A stretch of DNA of 11,920 bases from Collinsella sp. (GTDB lineage: Bacteria > Actinomycetota > Coriobacteriia > Coriobacteriales > Coriobacteriaceae), in NCBI GenBank assembly GCA_019419645.1, contig DXZN01000057.1, positions 1 to 11,920 of the forward strand, written 5' to 3'. Below the pieces are notes generated by a model that ran no database searches, was not told where the DNA came from, and was given only the letters and a program-made list of their open reading frames with translations. Below, one piece after another: positions 5,936-11,920 of the stretch. Made by a program: the position numbers and the translations under genes. How positions within the stretch are numbered: the stretch's first letter is position 1; each line of letters opens with the position of its first letter.

Positions 5936-7015
5936 ATGGCAAACAAGCTCTCCGTCGCATTTATCGGCACCGGAATCATGGGTGCCCCCATCGCCGGCCA
6001 CATTCTGGACGCTGGCTATCCCGTCACGGTCAACAACCGCACCAAGTCCAAGGCCGCAGCGCTCGTTGAGCGCGGTGCCGTCTGGGCCGATACACCGGCA
6101 GATGCCGCGGCGAACGCCGACGTCGTCTTTACCATGGTGGGTTATCCCTCCGAGGTCGAGGAGCTCTACCTGGCGGGCGACGGCCTGCTCGCGTGCACTA
6201 AGCCCGGCGCGGTCCTGATCGACCTCACCACGAGCTCGCCCGAGCTGGCGCGCGACATTGCCGAGGCCGCCCAGGTTTCCGGCCGCATGGCGTTTGACTG
6301 TCCCGTCACCGGCGGCGAGTCGGGCGCTATCGCCGGCACGCTCACGGCTATCGTGGGCGCTACCGAAAACGACATCGCCCCGGTCCGCGACATCCTTTCC
6401 ACCTTTGCGGCAAACATCTGCTGCTTCGATGGCGCCGGCAAGGGTCAGGCTGCCAAGCTCGCCAACCAGGTGTCGCTGGGCGCCTGCATGGTCGGCATGG
6501 CAGACGCCATGGCATTTGCCGAGCTGAGCGGCCTCGATCTGGAGAAGACCCGTCAGATGATTCTGGGCGGCACCGGTAAGTCCGGCGCCATGGAGAGCCT
6601 GGCGCCCAAGGCGCTCGACGGCGATTACAAGCCCGGCTTTATGGTCGAGCACTTCATTAAGGACCTGCGCTTGGCGCTCGCCTATGCCGACGACCGCGAG
6701 CTTGCGCTGCCCGGCGCCGACGTGGCATTTACGCTTTACGACATGCTCGACGCCATCGGTGGCGCCAAGCTGGGCACCCAGGCCATCACGGTCCTCTATA
6801 AGGAGGAGGCCGATGCCATCGCCGCCGGTCTGGACTGGTCGCAGTATCGTCCCGAGGAGCACGGTGCTCACGAGGACGGCTGCGGTTGCGGCGAACATGG
6901 CGACGACCACGAGTGCGGTTGTGGCCACAACCACGGCGAGGACCACGAGTGCTGCGGCGGTCACGGTCACGATGACGGCCACGAGTGCTGCTGCGGCCAT
7001 CATCACGGGGAGTAG
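5936..7015 (+). CDS. GarR/3-hydroxyisobutyrate dehydrogenase-type reductase with His/Cys-rich tail
   Basis: This 359-aa beta-hydroxyacid dehydrogenase reversibly reduces a short 3-oxo-acid (tartronate semialdehyde, methylmalonate or succinate semialdehyde are family substrates) with NAD(P)H. Visible motifs are the Rossmann GTGIMG (11-16), N-R-T (34-36; the Arg suggests NADP preference), the substrate loop D121-CPVTGGESGA, catalytic K174 with N177 in 'AAKLANQ', and 'KPGF...HFIKDL' as in E. coli GarR. The catalytic part ends near residue 303, a normal family length. It is followed by an unusual tail (309-359) with 13 His and 9 Cys in 51 residues, built from about three repeats of an HEC-x-CGH-x-HG type unit. 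This is a metal-binding tail by composition; enzymes of this family need no metal. AGGAAAGG lies just before the ATG. It heads a run with gaps of 5, 15 and 6 nt. The physiological substrate is unknown. Confidence 0.9.
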   Translation: MANKLSVAFIGTGIMGAPIAGHILDAGYPVTVNNRTKSKAAALVERGAVWADTPADAAANADVVFTMVGYPSEVEELYLAGDGLLACTKPGAVLIDLTTSSPELARDIAEAAQVSGRMAFDCPVTGGESGAIAGTLTAIVGATENDIAPVRDILSTFAANICCFDGAGKGQAAKLANQVSLGACMVGMADAMAFAELSGLDLEKTRQMILGGTGKSGAMESLAPKALDGDYKPGFMVEHFIKDLRLALAYADDRELALPGADVAFTLYDMLDAIGGAKLGTQAITVLYKEEADAIAAGLDWSQYRPEEHGAHEDGCGCGEHGDDHECGCGHNHGEDHECCGGHGHDDGHECCCGHHHGE

Positions 7016-7020
7016 CGCCC

Positions 7021-7449
7021 ATGAGCTGGACGTTCGTGGCGCTCGCGCTGGTGCTCTTTATCTTTGCGATCTACATTGGTTTTTTGTGCGGCCAGTGGGC
7101 TTGCGAAAAGCGCGTGATCACCAAGCGCGACTACTGGATTGCCAACTTTGTAGGAGCGGCGGCAGTCGTCCTACTGACTTGGGTGTTTTCGCTGTTCCCG
7201 CTGGTGCAGTTTGCGCCGATCGGCTGGCTCGGCGGTTTTATCGCCGGTCTTAAGATGAGCTTTGGCGAGTCCGTCGGTCCGTGGCGCAAGCACGACGAGG
7301 TCTTTAACGTCAGCAAGGCCCATCGCGCCGCCGCCGACGCGGGCGACGCCGAGGAGCGCCGCCGTGCGCGTCGCAATGGCGCGGCCGACCGACAGCTCAT
7401 CTCGGTCACCGATGACAGCAAGGGTGCTGGCAAGCACGCTAAGAAATAG
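7021..7449 (+). CDS. Small membrane protein of unknown function
   Basis: This is a 142-aa protein not recognised as a named family. Two hydrophobic helices (about residues 4-24 and 39-59) and a third short apolar segment (62-79, Gly-rich) precede a hydrophilic tail rich in Arg, Ala and Asp (about 88-142) ending in KHAKK. The ATG at 7021 is chosen because GGGGAG (7007-7012) lies 8 nt upstream, overlapping the end of the reductase gene, only 5 nt away. It is therefore in the same transcript as the reductase and the isocitrate dehydrogenase. The topology suggests a cytoplasmic positively charged tail. No catalytic motif is seen. Confidence 0.85.
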   Translation: MSWTFVALALVLFIFAIYIGFLCGQWACEKRVITKRDYWIANFVGAAAVVLLTWVFSLFPLVQFAPIGWLGGFIAGLKMSFGESVGPWRKHDEVFNVSKAHRAAADAGDAEERRRARRNGAADRQLISVTDDSKGAGKHAKK

Positions 7450-7464
7450 TAAGAAGAGGTAACT

Positions 7465-8163
7465 ATGGCAGAAAACAAAGACGAACAGCTCACCGACGAG
7501 GAGCTGGCACAGCTTCAGCTGGCAGAGGAGAACGAGAACGCCGTCGACCGCCTGGTCCAGGAGCTCGGCTGTCCCACGCGCCGCATCCGCCAGTTTGCTG
7601 CCCGCGTGCTGCACCTGCTTGCCGAGCGCGATCCGCAGCGCGTCGTGCCCTGCGTGCCTGCGCTGATCGAGGCGCTCGACCGCCCCGAGGCTCAGACCCG
7701 CTGGGAGGCCCTCGATGCCCTGACGGCGCTCGCCACCACCTGCCCCGAGCAGCTGGGCGATGCCTTTGAGGGCGCCGAGACCGCGCTGTTCGACGAGATC
7801 TCCTCCACGCTGCGCTACGCTGCCTTCCGCCTGCTGTGCGTATGGGGGGCCACGGGCGTCGAGCGTTCGCGCGAGGCTTGGCCCATCCTGGACGAGGCCA
7901 TCCAGTGCTACCACGGCGACCTCGAGTATCGCGATATGCTCGGTTGCCTGTACGAGTTTGGCCAGGGCGAGATCGACGCCGAGGTCGCCGAGAAGCTTGC
8001 GCTGCGCCTTAAGTTCGATGCCGAGAACGGCAAGGGCAGCTATCTCAAGGCCCGTTCGAGCGAGATTTGCGAAATGCTTGTTAAACGCTTTGACCTTGAT
8101 CTCTCCAAAAAGAAGAAGCGTGCTAGCGTTAAAAAATCTGACGCCGCCGAAGACGAGGAGTAA
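7465..8163 (+). CDS. HEAT-repeat-like helical protein
   Basis: This 232-aa soluble protein is predicted to be mostly paired helices. Residues ~25-130 show HEAT-type periodicity: 'RRIRQFAARVLHLLAERDP..VVPCVPALIEALDRPEAQTRWEALDALTALATTCP', then 'STLRYAAFRLLCVWGATG'. Such folds usually serve as protein-binding scaffolds, not enzymes. The start of the protein is very acidic and its end alternates a Lys block (KKKKR) with an acidic tip. The ATG at 7465 has AGAAGAGG 5 nt upstream and follows the membrane-protein gene by 15 nt. Its last codons contain the GAGGAG that serves the next gene, so expression of the two is likely coupled. Function unknown; a partner role for a neighbour in the operon is inference. 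Confidence 0.85.
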   Translation: MAENKDEQLTDEELAQLQLAEENENAVDRLVQELGCPTRRIRQFAARVLHLLAERDPQRVVPCVPALIEALDRPEAQTRWEALDALTALATTCPEQLGDAFEGAETALFDEISSTLRYAAFRLLCVWGATGVERSREAWPILDEAIQCYHGDLEYRDMLGCLYEFGQGEIDAEVAEKLALRLKFDAENGKGSYLKARSSEICEMLVKRFDLDLSKKKKRASVKKSDAAEDEE

Positions 8164-8169
8164 CAGATT

Positions 8170-9255
8170 ATGGCGCACGATGTAGTCCTGATTCCCGGTG
8201 ACGGTATCGGTCCCGAGATTACGCAGGCCATGCGCCGCGTGGTCGAGGCCACCGGTGTCCAGATCAATTGGAATGTCCAGGAGGCCGGTGCCGGCGTCAT
8301 GGACGAGTTTGGCACGCCACTGCCCCAGCACGTGCTCGATGCGGTCGCCGAGACCAAGGTTGCCATCAAGGGTCCCATCACCACGCCGGTCGGTACGGGT
8401 TTCCGCAGCGTCAACGTGGCCCTGCGCAAGCACTTCGACCTGTATGCCTGCGTGCGCCCCTGCCTGTCGCAGCCGGGCGACGGCTCGCGCTTCCGCGACG
8501 TCGACCTGATCATCGTGCGCGAGAACACCGAGGACCTCTACGCCGGCATCGAGTTCGATGAGGGCGCTGCCGAGGTCGAGGAGCTCTCGCAGCTCGTCGA
8601 GCGCTCGGGCCAGAAGACCTTCGCCGCGGATTCCGCCATCTCGATCAAGCCCATCTCCATCGCCAAGAGCCGCCGCATTGTGGAGTATGCCTTTGAGTAT
8701 GCCCGCCGCTGCGGCCGCAAAAAGGTGACGGCCGTGCATAAGGCCAACATCATGAAGGCGACCGATGGCCTGTTCCTGCGCGTTGCGCGCGAGGTGGCCG
8801 CCAACTATCCCGATATCGAGTTCAACGATAAGATTGTCGATGCCACCTGCATGGGCCTGGTCCAGAACCCCAACGACTTCGATGTCCTGGTGCTGCCCAA
8901 CCTGTACGGTGACATCGTGAGCGACCTGTGCGCCGGTCTGGTAGGTGGACTGGGTATGGCTCCGGGTTCCAACATCGGTGCCGACTGCGCCATCTTCGAG
9001 GCGACGCACGGCTCCGCGCCCGATATCGCTGGCCAGGATATCGCCAACCCCACGGCCGAGATTCTGTCTGCGGCTATGATGCTCGATCACCTGGGCGAGA
9101 ACGACGCGGCCAATCGCATTCGCGCCGCCGTTTCTGCCACGCTCGACGAGGGTGAGCAGGTTACCGGCGACGTGCGTCGTGCCCAGACCGGCTCCGTCGA
9201 GGGCGCCGTGGGCACGCAGGCCTTTGCCGATGCCGTTATCGCGCACCTGGCCTAA
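8170..9255 (+). CDS. NAD-dependent isocitrate dehydrogenase
   Basis: This is a 361-aa member of the isocitrate/isopropylmalate dehydrogenase family: oxidative decarboxylation of (2R,3S)-isocitrate to 2-oxoglutarate with NAD+ and Mg2+/Mn2+. The substrate loop R79-S80-V-N82-V-A-L-R86 aligns with E. coli Icd S113/N115/R119, and R96 and R117 match its R129 and R153. This supports isocitrate over isopropylmalate. K191, D224, D248 and D252 ('NLYGDIVSD') fit the catalytic and metal sites. In the cofactor loop 'HGSAPDIAG', D285-I286 replaces the Lys-Tyr of NADP enzymes, a known NAD signature. The length is that of compact IDHs. The ATG at 8170 has GAGGAG at 9 nt and lies 6 nt after the HEAT-repeat gene. 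Probably supplies 2-oxoglutarate for glutamate synthesis. Homoisocitrate-type activity cannot be excluded by sequence reading alone. Confidence 0.9.
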   Translation: MAHDVVLIPGDGIGPEITQAMRRVVEATGVQINWNVQEAGAGVMDEFGTPLPQHVLDAVAETKVAIKGPITTPVGTGFRSVNVALRKHFDLYACVRPCLSQPGDGSRFRDVDLIIVRENTEDLYAGIEFDEGAAEVEELSQLVERSGQKTFAADSAISIKPISIAKSRRIVEYAFEYARRCGRKKVTAVHKANIMKATDGLFLRVAREVAANYPDIEFNDKIVDATCMGLVQNPNDFDVLVLPNLYGDIVSDLCAGLVGGLGMAPGSNIGADCAIFEATHGSAPDIAGQDIANPTAEILSAAMMLDHLGENDAANRIRAAVSATLDEGEQVTGDVRRAQTGSVEGAVGTQAFADAVIAHLA

Positions 9256-9314
9256 GACATGCAGGCTGCAAACGCCTAAATAGTACTTAAGTGTTTGCGT
9301 ATAACCTAAGAATC

Positions 9315-9348
9315 AATACGCCCGGCACTCTGTCGGGCGTATTCTATT
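9315..9348 (+). terminator. Terminator hairpin of the IDH operon
   Basis: A perfect 10-bp stem (9315-9324 with 9334-9343) has a 9-nt loop and a poor T-rich trail (TTCTATT). It lies 59 nt after the IDH stop. The short U-tract makes it weaker than the other terminators here, so some read-through into the next gene is possible. Confidence 0.75.
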
Positions 9349-9381
9349 GCGGACTATGTTTCCTAACAAGGAGTAACCGAT

Positions 9382-10476
9382 ATGGGTCTGATTCAAAAGA
9401 AGGACGAGAAGGACGAGATCGACGGCATCCAGATCATCGAGCGCGGCGAAGGCCCCGACGGTGACGAGGACGAGAAGATCGATCTGGTCGCCGGTACGTC
9501 TGCCGAGCACATTGCCGCCGGCACGACGGCCGAGGAGGAGGACGCCCGACTGGAGGCTCAGATTGCCGCGGATGCCGCTGACGAGAATCTGATGCCCGAG
9601 GCCCAGGATGAGGACGACGATATTCTGGGTTCCGATGAAGACGACCGCGCATCCAAGCACAAGAAGACGATGATTGCCGCCTTCGTGGTTGCAGTCGTGA
9701 TCGCTGCTGTGGTCGGCTTCTTTATCGGCAACGGTGGTTTTGGCGGCAAGGGCGTCGGCTCGGCGACCCTCACCGAGGACCAGCTCGATTCGACCGTGGC
9801 AAGCTACAGCTACAACGGCAAGAAGAGCGACATCACCGCGCGCGAGGCCATTGAGAGCCAGTACAGCCTCGACACCGTCAAGGATGGCGATGGCAACTAC
9901 ACCGCTCCCTCTGCCGACGTCATCCTGTCCTACGTGCGCAACAAGATCCTGCTCGACGCTGCCGAGGACGAGGGCATCACCGTCTCTTCTAAGGAGATGA
10001 AGAAGTACGCCGAGGATTCCATCGGCACTTCGGACTACAAGACCATGGCCACGCAGTATGGCGTGTCCAAGGACCAGGCCAAGCAGATCGTCCGTCAGTC
10101 CGCGACGCTGCAGAAGCTCTACAAGAAGAAGGTGGGCGATAGCTCCGCAAGCATGCCGACCGCCCCGACCGAGCCTGCTGACGGCAACGAGGAGACCGCG
10201 AGCAAGGACTACGCCGATTACATCATCAAACTTGCCGGCGACGAGTGGGATAGCGAAAAGGGCACCTGGAAGGACGCCGATAGCACCTACGCTAAGGCCT
10301 TCGCTGACGATGCCTTTACGGCTGATAGCGCTACCTACAAGCAGGCCATGACCGCCTATTACACCGCCTACCAGCAGTACTCTTCGCAGGCTTCGAGCGC
10401 CAGCTCCAAGTGGACCGAGTATGCTAACGGCCTCTACGCCAAAGCTAACATCAGCATCTACGGCCTGTTTGCGTAA
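9382..10476 (+). CDS. Membrane-anchored protein with SurA_N-like domain
   Basis: This 364-aa protein has three parts. Residues 1-95 are strongly acidic and probably disordered in the cytoplasm, ending in a basic KHKK stop. Residues 97-116 form one transmembrane helix. The rest lies outside. Residues ~176-247 read like the N-terminal chaperone region of SurA/PrsA-type proteins: 'ADVILSYVRNKILLDAAEDEGITVSSKEMKKYA', then 'YGVSKDQAKQIVRQSATLQKLYKKKV'. No parvulin prolyl-isomerase domain follows. Instead there is a Ser/Tyr/Gln-rich helical C-terminus. It could be a membrane-bound folding helper for exported proteins (inference). The ATG at 9382 has AAGGAG (9368-9373) at 8 nt. It appears to be a single-gene transcript between two terminators. 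Confidence 0.8.
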   Translation: MGLIQKKDEKDEIDGIQIIERGEGPDGDEDEKIDLVAGTSAEHIAAGTTAEEEDARLEAQIAADAADENLMPEAQDEDDDILGSDEDDRASKHKKTMIAAFVVAVVIAAVVGFFIGNGGFGGKGVGSATLTEDQLDSTVASYSYNGKKSDITAREAIESQYSLDTVKDGDGNYTAPSADVILSYVRNKILLDAAEDEGITVSSKEMKKYAEDSIGTSDYKTMATQYGVSKDQAKQIVRQSATLQKLYKKKVGDSSASMPTAPTEPADGNEETASKDYADYIIKLAGDEWDSEKGTWKDADSTYAKAFADDAFTADSATYKQAMTAYYTAYQQYSSQASSASSKWTEYANGLYAKANISIYGLFA

Positions 10477-10518
10477 AGAGTCGCACGGCTCATCGAGCAT
10501 CTAGCCGATAGACAGCAG

Positions 10519-10557
10519 AAAGTCCGCCAGTACGGAAGTCGTTCTGGCGGACTTTTT
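10519..10557 (+). terminator. Terminator after the SurA_N-like gene
   Basis: A perfect 12-bp stem (10519-10530 with 10544-10555), 13-nt loop, and a run of five T overlapping the stem end. It lies between convergent genes and, reading leftward, has only a short T-rich trail, so it mainly serves the plus strand and may partly serve the minus-strand operon. Confidence 0.9.
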
Positions 10558-10590
10558 GCGTTGAGGGCGTGATTGGCGGCTTAATTATGG

Positions 10591-10830
10591 CTATTCATCT
10601 TTAAGTCCAAAAAGGCTATCGGCTTCATCGTCGGATATATATTCCAGTACATCGCCCGGTTGGCAGTCGAGTGCCCGACATATCGCGTCAAGAGTTGAAA
10701 AACGTATGGCAGAAACCTTTCCCGTCTTAATGCGTGACATATTGACCTGGGAGATGCCCACGCGTTCCGCAAGCTCTTTGGATGAGATCTTGCGTTCGGC
10801 GAGCATGCGGTCAAGCCGCAGAATAATCAT
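10591..10830 (-). CDS. Small XRE-family regulator (YozG-like)
   Basis: This 79-aa Cro/CI-type DNA-binding protein consists almost only of the helix-turn-helix domain. The turn is formed by 'SKELAERVGIS' (about residues 17-27) and the recognition helix by 'QVNMSRIKTGK' (28-38), followed by 'FSTLDAICRALDCQPGDVLEY', a hallmark of the short regulators paired with DUF2975 membrane proteins (YozG with YoaS in Bacillus subtilis). The ATG has AGGGGGA about 5 nt upstream, placed between it and the stop of the DUF2975 gene only 9 nt away. The two are therefore one operon, membrane protein first. It probably represses its own operon; see the palindrome near 11502. Confidence 0.93.
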   Translation of the reverse strand: MIILRLDRMLAERKISSKELAERVGISQVNMSRIKTGKVSAIRFSTLDAICRALDCQPGDVLEYISDDEADSLFGLKDE

Positions 10831-10839
10831 GGATTCCCC

Positions 10840-11478
10840 CTAGAGCAACTCGTCATCTTGTTCTTGCAGGATATACCCGTAGCGGAAGATACTGGCAATC
10901 AGGCAAATAATCAGGCCTGCAAAGAGCATGGAGGGCTCGAATAACTGGCCGACGAACGCATCCGTAAAGCTGCCGCCAAATCCTGAGAGTATCATTCCCG
11001 TGATTACGGCACCAAGAAGCCTCACGGCAACGCCGCCGATAAGGAATAAATGTCCTACTCGACGAAGTGTCTGGTTACATTCAAGGTCAAAGGGCCTGCC
11101 TTCCTTTTCAATGTTGAAGAAAAGCCTGCGCACGCTTATCGCGATGGTAAGCGCGAGGCATGTCATCAAGAGGCTCCCTATGGCAGTGTGGCCATCGTGT
11201 GCGACGAGCATAAGTGGGGCCTGCGCATCGGTACCGACGATAGCAAGGCATGGCCCTTCGCCGGCTTGAAGTTCTACGGATTGGAGACACGAGCCTTGGG
11301 AGAGGCCAGGCAATATGAGTAGAAGGTCAATCGCAATGACTGCGAGGAGTCCCAGAGCGAGCGCGGTGGTAATGCAGACCGTGGCCCATTTGCAGATGCG
11401 AGCGAGCTTCCTCAGTTTGGCTACCGTCTGTTCGCGGCCGATGGTTTCATTCGATATAGACGCGTTTCGATGGACCAT
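10840..11478 (-). CDS. DUF2975 membrane protein (YoaS-like)
   Basis: This 212-aa protein has four predicted membrane helices at about residues 31-56, 98-116, 141-163 and 182-199. It carries the DUF2975 signatures: 'EKEGRPFDLECNQTLRRVG' between helices 2 and 3, and 'IFRYGYILQEQDDELL' at the C-terminus. The extracytoplasmic loop after helix 1 holds C64 and C77, which could form a disulfide. The ATG whose first base pairs at 11478 is chosen because GGAGGGG lies just upstream; a start 13 codons earlier has no Shine-Dalgarno. It is followed in the operon by the small XRE regulator. The biochemical role of DUF2975 is not established; the pairing suggests a membrane component sensing or answering a signal relayed to the regulator, which is inference. 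Confidence 0.9.
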   Translation of the reverse strand: MVHRNASISNETIGREQTVAKLRKLARICKWATVCITTALALGLLAVIAIDLLLILPGLSQGSCLQSVELQAGEGPCLAIVGTDAQAPLMLVAHDGHTAIGSLLMTCLALTIAISVRRLFFNIEKEGRPFDLECNQTLRRVGHLFLIGGVAVRLLGAVITGMILSGFGGSFTDAFVGQLFEPSMLFAGLIICLIASIFRYGYILQEQDDELL

Positions 11479-11501
11479 AACCCCTCCAATCGGCGTTTTG
11501 G

Positions 11502-11518
11502 ATGATATTTGTATCATA
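11502..11518 (-). promoter_or_regulatory. Promoter -10 and candidate operator of the DUF2975/XRE operon
   Basis: Read leftward, 11513-11518 is TATGAT preceded by TGA, an extended -10. TTTATC about 18 nt further upstream is a weak -35. The same bases form part of a palindrome: ATGATA (11502-11507), 4-nt spacer, TATCAT (11512-11517). A third ATGATA copy is at 11528-11533. A palindrome over the -10 of an operon that encodes an XRE regulator is a natural place for autorepression. The sequence is AT-rich, so chance symmetry is possible. Confidence 0.5.
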
Positions 11519-11570
11519 TCAGAATTAATGATAAACGATAAATAATTACGGAAACTGAGTAAGTAATGAT

Positions 11571-11584
11571 TGAAAACGATTAAC
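11571..11584. promoter_or_regulatory. LacI/GalR-type operator-like site, first copy
   Basis: TGAAAACGATTAAC matches the general LacI/GalR pattern TGNAANCGNTTNCA at all defined positions except the last two. It lies upstream of the DUF2975 operon promoter. Taken alone it would be unconvincing; it gains some weight from the better site near 11709. Confidence 0.3.
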
Positions 11585-11641
11585 GTGAGCTATTGGCTCA
11601 TTTATGGATGCGGGAGTTTGGCGCGCGGGGGATGAGGACAA

Positions 11642-11734
11642 ATGTCAAAACTTCTCTTGATCGCGCAAGCGCTCCATTGTGTTTCCCTAATTCATCTGGG
11701 AAAACGACTGCAAACGATTGCAAGTAACCGGTGA
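11642..11734 (+). CDS. Doubtful 30-aa small ORF
   Basis: An ATG with GAGG 4 nt upstream opens a 30-codon frame ending in TGA. The peptide starts MSKLLLIAQALHCVSLIHLG and ends with a basic segment. The frame overlaps the LacI-type sites, and its stop falls in the left arm of the inverted repeat at 11729-11758. It could be a leader peptide or small membrane peptide. The Shine-Dalgarno is close and there is no visible promoter, so chance is the more likely explanation. Confidence 0.15.
   Translation: MSKLLLIAQALHCVSLIHLGKRLQTIASNR
11699..11722. promoter_or_regulatory. LacI/GalR-type operator-like site, tandem copies
   Basis: TGCAAACGATTGCA (11709-11722) fits the LacI/GalR pattern TGNAANCGNTTNCA at every defined position and is palindromic at 12 of 14 bases with the central CG. 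A second, poorer match, GGAAAACGACTGCA (11699-11712), overlaps it with a 10-bp shift, one DNA turn. No LacI-type gene is in the window and no clear promoter was found beside the sites, so the regulated gene is unknown. Confidence 0.4.
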
Positions 11735-11758
11735 ACGGTCGAAAACTACCGTTCACCG
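11729..11758. repeat. Perfect 10-bp inverted repeat
   Basis: CGGTGAACGG (11729-11738) and CCGTTCACCG (11749-11758) are perfect inverted copies with a 10-nt A-rich loop. No T-run follows on either strand, so it is not a standard terminator. It lies about 80 nt downstream of the minus-strand gene end at 11837 and could stabilise or end that transcript, or be a protein-binding site. The AACTGGT direct repeats (11767-11773 and 11777-11783) lie beside it. Confidence 0.55.
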
Positions 11759-11836
11759 ATAATCTCAAAACTGGTTCTAACTGGTATTAAGTCAAAAAGA
11801 CCAATTCACATATCTTCACAATGACCTGCAATTTTT

Positions 11837-11920
11837 CTACACGCTATTTTTAGCCGCCCTGCGTTGTTTGGGGGTGCGGACGATTTCTTGGACCGCGCCT
11901 AGGCGTATCCAAGCTTCCTG
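11837..11920 (-). CDS. C-terminus of an unidentified minus-strand protein
   Basis: Reading leftward from the window edge, 27 codons are open to a TAG at 11837-11839. They encode a protein-like, basic end: 'QEAWIRLGAVQEIVRTPKQR' followed by RAAKNSV. The sharp change from GC-rich to AT-rich sequence exactly at the stop supports a real gene end. Too little is present to name a family. Confidence 0.45.
   Translation of the reverse strand, partial: QEAWIRLGAVQEIVRTPKQRRAAKNSV

Noticed and set aside
5594..7006. 470-codon minus-strand frame opposite the reductase
   Set aside because: Shadow of a gene with clear catalytic motifs. The Ala/Val-rich start is the complement of the His/Cys repeat.
7171..9246. 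691-codon minus-strand frame opposite the HEAT-repeat and IDH genes
   Set aside because: Low-complexity Ala/Gly/Val/Leu-rich shadow of strongly recognised plus-strand genes; codon-phase effect of high GC.
8170..9255. Isopropylmalate dehydrogenase (LeuB) as the identity
   Set aside because: The S80-x-N82 isocitrate loop and the absence of neighbouring leu genes favour isocitrate dehydrogenase.
9313..10500. 395-codon minus-strand frame opposite the SurA_N-like gene
   Set aside because: Runs across the terminator hairpin, has no Shine-Dalgarno and a low-complexity composition; the plus-strand gene has a strong one.
11050..11322. Plus-strand frame opposite the DUF2975 gene
   Set aside because: The minus-strand reading has membrane helices and DUF2975 signatures; this frame has neither a Shine-Dalgarno nor family features.

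Overview
The window is GC-rich, densely coded, and mostly reads rightward. Several traits point to a Coriobacteriia actinobacterium, most likely Collinsella or a close relative: the codon use, the comF-to-hpf neighbourhood, the DegV protein, and a NAD-type isocitrate dehydrogenase inside a string of lineage-type hypothetical proteins. The genus is my inference; no rRNA or other marker gene is present to prove it.

Left part (1-4809). A basic C-terminal tail of an unidentified protein (1-120) is followed by a ComF-type phosphoribosyltransferase (222-1028). The comF Shine-Dalgarno lies inside a perfect 11-bp hairpin. Ten bases after comF comes a GTG-started protein with a DUF559/Vsr-like nuclease pattern (1039-2151). 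Next is a 750-bp stretch without a real protein gene. It holds an AT-rich inverted-repeat element (2186-2402), a strong sigma70-type -10 (2545-2550), and a roughly 320-nt structured RNA whose ends pair (about 2554-2876). Many bacteria keep comF(C) next to hpf/raiA, and the known 'raiA motif' RNA lies upstream of raiA genes, so this RNA is my best candidate for a member of that class. It leads into an orphan amino-acid-binding-type lipoprotein (2900-3907, followed by a terminator), then the long-form ribosome hibernation factor HPF/RaiA (4225-4809, with a strong terminator).

Middle part (4890-9255). A DegV/FakB-type fatty-acid-binding protein is followed by a tight run of four genes with gaps of 5, 15 and 6 nt. 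They are a GarR/3-hydroxyisobutyrate-dehydrogenase-type reductase with a 51-residue His/Cys-rich metal-binding tail, a small membrane protein, a HEAT-repeat protein, and a NAD-dependent isocitrate dehydrogenase. The run ends at a 10-bp terminator hairpin.

Right part (9382-11920). A single-pass membrane protein has an acidic cytoplasmic N-terminus and a SurA_N-like extracytoplasmic domain, and ends at a 12-bp terminator stem. Facing it on the minus strand is a DUF2975 membrane protein plus small XRE-type regulator pair (YoaS/YozG type), with a palindrome over its likely promoter. The last 360 bp are AT-richer and hold LacI/GalR-type operator-like sites, a 10-bp inverted repeat and a doubtful 30-aa ORF. 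The window ends with the C-terminus of a minus-strand protein.

The most interesting items are the structured RNA between comF and hpf, the metal-binding tail on the reductase, the inverted-repeat element, and the hairpin over the comF ribosome binding site. No CRISPR array, tRNA, rRNA, transposase or phage gene was seen.
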